Source of the DNA: Rubrivivax sp.
GTDB taxonomy: Bacteria; Pseudomonadota; Gammaproteobacteria; Burkholderiales; Burkholderiaceae_C
NCBI GenBank assembly: GCA_027484885.1
Contig: JAIXSD010000003.1
Location: forward strand, 1-5,228
DNA: 5,228 bases
Direction: 5' to 3'
In this document: piece after piece, positions 1 through 5,228 of the stretch
How the letters are laid out: each line of letters opens with the position of its first letter
How positions within the stretch are numbered: the first letter of the stretch is position 1
The notes under the pieces: model-generated
Seen by the model: the letters and a program-made list of their open reading frames with translations, nothing else
The model's database searches: none
Told to the model about the DNA's origin: nothing
Program-made: the position numbers and the translations under genes

Positions 1-21
1 GCCGCCCACACCGCCACCCCC

Positions 22-1746
22 ATGCCCAGCCCGACCCAGCGCCTGCACGCCTTGTTCGAGTCCTGCTGGGAACGCGAGCTGGCCGAGAACCCGCTGCAGG
101 CCAGCTATATCGGCGACCCGCGCTTCAACGCGCTCTGGCCCGATCTGTCTGAAGAAGCGCAGGCGCGCAGCGAAGCCGCCAACCGTGCGGCCCTGGCCGA
201 GCTCGACGCCATCGAGGCGGCCGGTCTGCCCGAGGGCGAGCGGCTCAATGCCGAGCTGTTCCGCCATGAGCTGCGCGCCCGGCTCGATGTCCTGCCCTTC
301 CATCCACTCGCCTGGGCGATCTCCGCCCGCGAGGGGCCGCAGGCCCTCAACGAAGTGGCCGAGCTGATGCCGCTGGACACGGTGGCCGACTTTGAGGTCT
401 GGCTGCAGCGCCTGCGCGGCCTGCCCGACTATCTGGCGCAGTACGGCGAGCTGCTGGGGCGCGCCGCCGCCAGCGGCCGCACTCAGCCGCGGCTGCTGAT
501 AGAGCGCGTGCTGCCCCAGCTGGATGGCCAGTGCGTCAGCGATCCCGAGCTGAGCCCCTTCTTCAGCGCCTTCCGCCAGCTGCCCGCACGCATCGCGCCG
601 GAGCAGGCCGAGGCGTTGCAAGCCGAAGCGCGCCAGGTGATTGCCGATGCGGTGCTGCCGGCCTACCAAGACTTTCGACGCCTGTTCGCCGAGCGCTACC
701 TGCCCGCCTGCCGCGAGAGCGTGGGCATCTGGGACAGCCCGGACGGCGCCGCCTACTACGCCAACCGCATCGCCTTCCACACCAGCACCACGCTGAGTGC
801 CGAGGACATCCACGCCATCGGTCTGGCCGAGGTGGGGCGCATCCAGGCCGAGATGCAGGCGGTGATGGACGAGCTGGGTTTCGAGGGCAGCCAGCCCGAG
901 TTCTTCGAGCAGCTGCGCAGCGACCCGCGCCACTACTGCGGCAGCGAAGACGAGCTGTTCTGCGCCTATGTGATGGCGGCCAAAAAGATCGAGCCCGAGC
1001 TGCCCAAGCTCTTTGGCAAACTGCCGCGCATGCCTTACGGCGTGCGGCCCATCCCCATGAGCAGCGCGCCCAACACCACGGCGGCCTACTACAGCGCGCC
1101 CTCGGACGACGGCCGCCGCGCCGGCTACTACTACGTGAACCTCTACCGCCCCGAGATGCGGCCCAAGTACGAGATCGAGGTGCTGACCAGCCACGAGGCC
1201 ATGCCCGGCCACCACCTGCAGCTGGCCCTGGCGCAGGAGCTGGGCGAGCTGCCCAAGTTCCGCCGCTTTGCCGGCTACAACGCTTACCTGGAAGGCTGGG
1301 CACTCTACAGCGAGCGCCTGGGCTATGAGCTGGGGCTGTACCAAGACCCGTATTCGCGCTTTGGCCAGCTCAGCTACGACATGTGGCGGGCCGTGCGCCT
1401 GATTGTGGACACCGGCTTGCATGCCCTGGGCTGGAGCCGCGAGCAGGCGATTGACTACTTCCGCCACCACGCACCCAAGAGCGAGCTGGACATCGTCAAC
1501 GAGGTGGACCGCTACATCGGCTGGCCGGGTCAGGCCCTGTCCTACAAGATCGGCCAGTTGCACATGCTGGCCTTGCGGGCGCGGGCCGAGCGGGCGCTGG
1601 GCGAACGCTTCAATCTGCGCGCCTTCCACGACATGCTGCTGGACAGCGGCGCCCTGCCCCTGGATCTGCTGGAACGCAAGGTCAGCGACTGGCTGGCCGG
1701 CCTGCAGTTTTCCAGCGAGACGCCGAAAACCCAGAAGTCCGTCTGA
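22..1746 (+). CDS. DUF885 family protein, putative zinc metallopeptidase; N-terminus uncertain
   Basis: The 574-residue protein belongs to the DUF885 family (COG4805-like), whose substrates are poorly defined but whose fold and motifs resemble zinc metallopeptidases. Seen directly: a metal-site motif H391-E-A-M-P-G-H397-H398, where H391, H397 or H398, and the general base E392 are the candidate active-site residues; a second helix E424-G-W-A-L-Y-S-E431 expected to give the glutamate zinc ligand; and family-typical C-terminal signatures, D463-T-G-L-H467 and R497-Y-I-G-W-P-G-Q-A-L-S-Y508. Residues 1-330 are mostly helical, as usual for the family. Length is normal and no frameshift is seen. The ATG at 22 is the first start visible, but the 21 bases before it are in frame, stop-free and lack any purine-rich ribosome binding site. 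They encode Ala/Thr/Pro-rich residues, so translation may begin upstream, perhaps with a signal peptide. Family assignment is firm; peptidase activity is inferred; substrate is unknown. Confidence 0.9.
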   Translation: MPSPTQRLHALFESCWERELAENPLQASYIGDPRFNALWPDLSEEAQARSEAANRAALAELDAIEAAGLPEGERLNAELFRHELRARLDVLPFHPLAWAISAREGPQALNEVAELMPLDTVADFEVWLQRLRGLPDYLAQYGELLGRAAASGRTQPRLLIERVLPQLDGQCVSDPELSPFFSAFRQLPARIAPEQAEALQAEARQVIADAVLPAYQDFRRLFAERYLPACRESVGIWDSPDGAAYYANRIAFHTSTTLSAEDIHAIGLAEVGRIQAEMQAVMDELGFEGSQPEFFEQLRSDPRHYCGSEDELFCAYVMAAKKIEPELPKLFGKLPRMPYGVRPIPMSSAPNTTAAYYSAPSDDGRRAGYYYVNLYRPEMRPKYEIEVLTSHEAMPGHHLQLALAQELGELPKFRRFAGYNAYLEGWALYSERLGYELGLYQDPYSRFGQLSYDMWRAVRLIVDTGLHALGWSREQAIDYFRHHAPKSELDIVNEVDRYIGWPGQALSYKIGQLHMLALRARAERALGERFNLRAFHDMLLDSGALPLDLLERKVSDWLAGLQFSSETPKTQKSV

Positions 1747-1747
1747 G

Positions 1748-1767
1748 CCGGCAAGGCCTGACCCTGC
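1748..1767. repeat. 20-base exact direct repeat, copy 1 (intergenic)
   Basis: This 20-base stretch, beginning two bases after the DUF885 stop codon, is identical to 2213-2232 in the same orientation, 465 bases downstream. The identity stops sharply on both sides. The core reads CAAGGCCTGACCC. This copy is noncoding and overlaps the left side of a possible extended stem around the 1770-1786 hairpin. No function is known to me. Confidence 0.8.
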
Positions 1768-1769
1768 GT

Positions 1770-1786
1770 CTTCTCAAACCGAGAAG
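1770..1786 (+). other. Intergenic hairpin, possible weak terminator
   Basis: CTTCTC (1770-1775) and GAGAAG (1781-1786) are a perfect 6-base-pair stem with the 5-base loop AAACC, starting 23 bases after the DUF885 stop. An outer 5-base match, GCAAG (1751-1755) with CTTGC (1792-1796), could enclose it, though the bases between pair poorly. No T-run follows (the next bases are CCTCGCTTGC), so it is not a canonical intrinsic terminator. It could attenuate transcription, protect the 3' end of the upstream transcript, or be chance. Confidence 0.3.
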
Positions 1787-1850
1787 CCTCGCTTGCTGGT
1801 TAAATGGCTGTCGCAATGCCCAGGCACACTGGACACATACGCATCCTTCC

Positions 1851-1856
1851 AAGGAG
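1851..1856 (+). promoter_or_regulatory. Ribosome binding site of the glutamate dehydrogenase gene
   Basis: AAGGAG is a near-perfect Shine-Dalgarno sequence, separated by 9 bases from the ATG at 1866. It decides the start of the dehydrogenase frame and predicts efficient initiation. It contrasts with the pyrimidine-rich sequence before ATG 22 of the upstream gene. Confidence 0.85.
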
Positions 1857-1865
1857 ACAAGAGCA

Positions 1866-4800
1866 ATGACCGACCCCCAAGAAGCGCTGCAAAGCGAACG
1901 CATCGACACCGTGCTGGCCCTGGCCGCCAGCCGTCCGCTGGCCGCTGACCACAAGGGCTTGATCGAGAGCTTTGGCCGCGAGTATTTCGCCCGCCTCGAC
2001 CCCGAAGACCTGCTGGCCCGCACGCCGGAAGACCTGCTCGGCGCCCTGCTCTCGCACCTGCAGTTCGGCGCCAAGCGCCTGCCCGGCCAGACCCTGGTGC
2101 GGGTGCAAAGCCCCTCGGTCGCCGAGCATGGCTGGGCCTCGCGCCATTCGGTCATCGACATCGTCAATGACGACATGCCTTTTCTGGTCGACACCACGAC
2201 CATGGAGATCAACCGGCAAGGCCTGACCCTGCACCTGATCATCCACCCGATTTTTGCCGTCGAGCGCGACGCCGCCGGCCAGCTCAAGGCCATCGGCCCG
2301 CGCCGCGAAGGCGCCGAGGGCAGCGGCCAGCGCGAATCCTGGATGCACATCGAGGTGGACCGCATCATCGACGCCCAACAGCGCCAGGAACTGGTGGCCG
2401 GCATCGAGCGGGTGCTGGCGGATGTGCGCACCGCCGTTGAGGACTGGAAGCCCATGGTCGGGCGCCTGCGCCAGGTGATCGAGGAGCTGAACCAGGCCCC
2501 GGCCAGCTTGCGCGCCGCCCACATCAAGGAAAGCGTGGCTTTTCTGGAATGGCTGGCCGATGACCACATCACCCTGCTGGGCTACCGCTGCCACGACCTG
2601 GTCTTCGACCAGGACGGCAAGGAAGCCCTGAGCCTGCAACCGGGCAGCGGCTTGGGCCTGCTGCGCGAAACGCCGGAAGAAAAAGTCTCCAGCGGCTACT
2701 CCCTGCTGCCGGCCAATGCCCGCGCCATGGCGCGCGCGCCCGAGCCGACCGTCATGGTCACCAAGGCCAACACCCGCTCCACCGTGCACCGCGCCGGCTA
2801 CACCGATTACGTGGGCGTCAAGCGTTACAACGCGGCCGGCGAGGTGATTGGAGAGCACCGCTTCATCGGCCTCTTCACCTCCACCGCCTACAGCGCGCGG
2901 GTGTCGGAAACGCCCATCCTGCGCAGCCGTGTTGGCGCCATCACCACGCGAGCCGGCCTGCCACCGGGCGGCCATCTAGCCAAGGCCTTGCAGCACATCC
3001 TGGAGACCTACCCGCGCGACGACCTCTACCAGATCTCGGACGACGAGCTCTACGAAACCGCCCTGGGCATCCTGGCCCTGGGCGAGCGCCAGCGCCTGCG
3101 TCTGTTCGTTTGCCGCGACCCCTTCGAGCGCTTCTTCAGCTGCCTGGTCTATGTGCCGCGCGAGGCCTACTCCACGGACATGCGCATCAAGTTCCAGCGC
3201 ATCCTGATGCAGGTGTTCAGCGGCACCAGCGCCGAGTTCGATGTGCAGCTCAGCGACGCCGTGCTGGCCCGCATCCACTTCACCGTGCGCACCACGCCGG
3301 GCCAGGTGCCGCTGTACGAGCGCCGTGACATCGAGGCCAAGCTGACCGCCGCCGCCCGCCGCTGGGATGATGATCTGCGCGACGCCTTGATCGACGCCGA
3401 GGGCGAGGCGCGCGGCCTGGAGCTGTTCAAGCGCTGGGGCGCCGGTTTCCCGGCCGGCTACCGCGAGCGCGTCAGCGCCCGCGCCGCCGTGCCCGATGTG
3501 CTGAAGATCGCCGGCCTGAACGGCGACAACCCGCTGGCCCTGGCTCTCTATCGCCCACTCGGCGGCGAGGCCGGCAGCCTGGGCTTCAAGGTCTACCGCC
3601 GCGGCGCGGCCGTGGTGCTGTCCGACAGCCTGCCCATGCTGGAACACATGGGCGTGCGCGTGCTGGGCGAGTACAACCACCGCATCCTCGATGCCGCTGG
3701 TGCCGATGCGGCGGACGGCAGCGACAGCGTGTCCTTGCACGACTTCCAGCTGCAGGCTGCAGTGTCGGATGAGATCGACCCCGAGGCCTTGTCCAAGCTG
3801 TTTGAGGACACCTTCGCCCGTGTCTTCCGCGGCGAGGTCGAGAACGACGATTTCAACCGTCTGGTCTTGCGCGCGGGCCTGGCCAGCGACGAGATCGTGG
3901 TGCTGCGCGCCTACGCCAAGTACCTGCGCCAGATCGGCTTTGCGCTCTCGCAGGCCAGCATCGAGGCGACGCTGGCCGCGCACCCGCGCATCGCCCGGAT
4001 GCTGGTGGGCTTGTTCAAGCTGCGCTTCGACCCCGAAGCCCATGACGCCGCCGGCGCCACGGCCCAGGTCAATGCCATCGAGAAGGCGCTGGAGAAAGTT
4101 TCCAATCTGCAAGAAGACCGGGTGCTGCGCCAGCTGCTGGCCCTGATCCTGGCCACGCTGCGCACCAATTTCTGGCGCACCGGCATCGGCCACTCGGGCG
4201 CGCCGGGCGCACGCCGCAGCTTCGTCAGCTTCAAGCTGGACTCGGCCAAGGTGCCGGGCCTGCCCGAGCCGCGCCCGCTGTTTGAAATCTTTGCCTACTC
4301 GCCGCGCTTTGAAGGCATCCACCTGCGCGGCGGCAAGGTCGCCCGTGGCGGCCTGCGCTGGTCCGACCGGCCAGAAGACTTCCGCACCGAGGTGCTGGGC
4401 CTGGTGAAGGCGCAGATGGTCAAGAACACCGTCATCGTGCCCGTGGGCAGCAAGGGTGGTTTTGTGCTGAAGAAGGCGCCACCGTCCAGCGACCGCGAGG
4501 CCTTCATGAAAGAAGGTGTGGCCTGCTACCAGGACTATCTGCGCGCCCTGCTGGACCTGACCGACAACTACGCCGGGGGTCAGGTCGTGCCACCGCCCCA
4601 GGTGGTGCGCATGGACGAGGACGACCCCTACCTCGTGGTCGCCGCCGACAAGGGCACGGCCACCTTCTCCGACTACGCCAACGCGGTCAGCGCCGAGTAC
4701 GGCCACTGGCTGGGCGACGCCTTTGCCTCGGGCGGCTCCATCGGCTACGACCACAAGGCCATGGGCATCACCGCCCGCGGCGCCTGGGAATCGGTCAAGC

Positions 4801-5228
4801 GCCACTTCCGCGAAATGGGTGTGGACACGCAGAGCCAGGAGTTCACCGTGGTCGGCGTGGGCGATATGTCGGGCGATGTGTTCGGCAACGGCATGCTGCT
4901 GTCGCCGCACATCCGTCTGGTGGCCGCCTTTGACCACCGCCATGTCTTCATCGACCCCAATCCCGATGCGGCCAAGAGCTTTGCCGAGCGCGACCGCCTG
5001 TTCAAGCTGCCACGCTCCAGCTGGGCCGATTACGACGCCAGCTTGATCTCAGACGGCGGCGGTGTTTGGGCCCGCTCGGAAAAGTCGATCCCGATCTCGC
5101 CGCAGGCGCGCGCCGTGCTGGGCATCGAGGCCGAGCGCCTGACGCCGACCGAGCTGCTCAGCGCCATCCTCAAGGCCCCGGTCGATCTGCTCTACAACGG
5201 CGGCATCGGCACCTACATCAAGAGCAGC
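1866..5228 (+). CDS. gdhB: NAD-specific glutamate dehydrogenase, large (GDH-180) type; 3' end outside window
   Basis: This enzyme catalyses L-glutamate + NAD+ + H2O to 2-oxoglutarate + ammonium + NADH in the cytoplasm, normally a catabolic reaction. The window holds 1121 uninterrupted codons; homologues run to about 1600 residues, so the C-terminal third is missing. Start is ATG 1866, supported by AAGGAG nine bases upstream. Visible in order: N-terminal regulatory region with ACT-like segments (N101-D-D-M-P-F-L-V-D109; C416-R-D-P-F through V430-P-R; L589-P-M-L-E near 590); helical R766-T-N-F-W770; then the catalytic core with R827-G-G-L-R-W-S-D, K848-A-Q-M-V-K853-N, V860-G-S-K863-G-G-F (candidate catalytic lysine), A926-A-D-K-G-T-A-T-F-S-D936, and the Rossmann glycine motif V996-G-V-G-D-M-S-G-D-V-F-G-N-G1009. 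D1023-H-R-H-V-F-I-D-P-N-P and N1111-G-G-I-G-T follow. All family signatures look intact. The symbol follows Pseudomonas usage. It lies 119 bases after the DUF885 gene; cotranscription is possible but unproven. Confidence 0.96.
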   Translation, partial: MTDPQEALQSERIDTVLALAASRPLAADHKGLIESFGREYFARLDPEDLLARTPEDLLGALLSHLQFGAKRLPGQTLVRVQSPSVAEHGWASRHSVIDIVNDDMPFLVDTTTMEINRQGLTLHLIIHPIFAVERDAAGQLKAIGPRREGAEGSGQRESWMHIEVDRIIDAQQRQELVAGIERVLADVRTAVEDWKPMVGRLRQVIEELNQAPASLRAAHIKESVAFLEWLADDHITLLGYRCHDLVFDQDGKEALSLQPGSGLGLLRETPEEKVSSGYSLLPANARAMARAPEPTVMVTKANTRSTVHRAGYTDYVGVKRYNAAGEVIGEHRFIGLFTSTAYSARVSETPILRSRVGAITTRAGLPPGGHLAKALQHILETYPRDDLYQISDDELYETALGILALGERQRLRLFVCRDPFERFFSCLVYVPREAYSTDMRIKFQRILMQVFSGTSAEFDVQLSDAVLARIHFTVRTTPGQVPLYERRDIEAKLTAAARRWDDDLRDALIDAEGEARGLELFKRWGAGFPAGYRERVSARAAVPDVLKIAGLNGDNPLALALYRPLGGEAGSLGFKVYRRGAAVVLSDSLPMLEHMGVRVLGEYNHRILDAAGADAADGSDSVSLHDFQLQAAVSDEIDPEALSKLFEDTFARVFRGEVENDDFNRLVLRAGLASDEIVVLRAYAKYLRQIGFALSQASIEATLAAHPRIARMLVGLFKLRFDPEAHDAAGATAQVNAIEKALEKVSNLQEDRVLRQLLALILATLRTNFWRTGIGHSGAPGARRSFVSFKLDSAKVPGLPEPRPLFEIFAYSPRFEGIHLRGGKVARGGLRWSDRPEDFRTEVLGLVKAQMVKNTVIVPVGSKGGFVLKKAPPSSDREAFMKEGVACYQDYLRALLDLTDNYAGGQVVPPPQVVRMDEDDPYLVVAADKGTATFSDYANAVSAEYGHWLGDAFASGGSIGYDHKAMGITARGAWESVKRHFREMGVDTQSQEFTVVGVGDMSGDVFGNGMLLSPHIRLVAAFDHRHVFIDPNPDAAKSFAERDRLFKLPRSSWADYDASLISDGGGVWARSEKSIPISPQARAVLGIEAERLTPTELLSAILKAPVDLLYNGGIGTYIKSS
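2213..2232. repeat. 20-base exact direct repeat, copy 2 (inside the dehydrogenase gene)
   Basis: This stretch is identical to 1748-1767 and spans codons 116-123 of the glutamate dehydrogenase frame, covering the residues R-Q-G-L-T-L just after the N-terminal ACT-like motif. The copy is an ordinary part of the coding sequence, so if one copy derives from the other, the intergenic one is the likelier derivative. Confidence 0.8.

Noticed and set aside
531..1328. Long alternative frames on both strands inside the DUF885 gene (for example plus 531-1328 and minus 563-1303).
   Set aside because: Their translations are Arg/Ala/Pro-rich low-complexity products typical of wrong frames in GC-rich DNA, and they lie wholly within a gene with convincing family motifs.
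1793..1820. Promoter-like TTGCTG and TTAAAT elements upstream of the dehydrogenase gene.
   Set aside because: TTGCTG matches only three of six -35 consensus bases and has no good -10 element at the right distance. TTAAAT has no -35 partner about 17 bases upstream. The support is too weak to call a promoter.
1804..1869. A 21-codon mini-frame in the intergenic gap whose TGA overlaps the dehydrogenase ATG (ATGA arrangement), suggestive of a coupled leader peptide.
   Set aside because: There is no ribosome binding site before its ATG, and it uses codons rare in the neighbouring genes (AGG, AGA, ATA). The dehydrogenase has its own strong Shine-Dalgarno sequence inside it. Chance is the simplest explanation.
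1800..5051. Very long minus-strand open frames opposite the dehydrogenase (1800-2975 and 2976-4943), in one frame separated by a single stop.
   Set aside because: The minus frame is in register with the sense codons, so it can stop only where the sense strand uses Leu TTA, Leu CTA or Ser TCA. The dehydrogenase frame has just one CTA (Leu371, 2976) and one TCA (Ser1062, 5049). The open antisense frame is therefore a by-product of high-GC codon bias. The plus-strand protein has clear family motifs, while the antisense translations are Ala/Gly/His/Gln-rich with no recognisable domain.

Overview
The window is ordinary-looking, GC-rich bacterial chromosome carrying two co-directional plus-strand genes that fill almost all of it. 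High GC, strong third-position G/C preference and the look of the two proteins suggest a betaproteobacterium, probably of the order Burkholderiales. That placement is an impression from protein similarity recalled by eye, not a computed one.

Region by region: (1) Up to 1746 is a DUF885-family protein, a putative zinc-dependent peptidase with an HEAMPGHH metal-binding motif and a downstream EGWALYSE helix. Its frame is open to the left edge and the first visible ATG (22) has no ribosome binding site, so the true N-terminus, possibly with a signal peptide, may lie outside the window. (2) 1747-1865 is a 119-base intergenic gap. It holds one copy of a 20-base exact direct repeat, a small perfect hairpin (1770-1786) without a T-tract, and a strong Shine-Dalgarno sequence (1851-1856). 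I see no convincing promoter in it. (3) 1866-5228 is the first 1121 codons of a large (GDH-180 type) NAD-dependent glutamate dehydrogenase. It is unbroken and cut off by the right edge inside the catalytic region; roughly the last 500 residues expected for the family are missing.

Functionally, the dehydrogenase oxidatively deaminates glutamate to 2-oxoglutarate and ammonium, feeding amino-acid carbon into the TCA cycle. The DUF885 protein is likely a hydrolase of peptides or related amides, so a loose link through amino-acid catabolism is possible, but only adjacency supports it. Long open frames on the minus strand opposite the dehydrogenase are codon-bias shadows. I found no mobile element, CRISPR array, RNA gene or previously undescribed system here.
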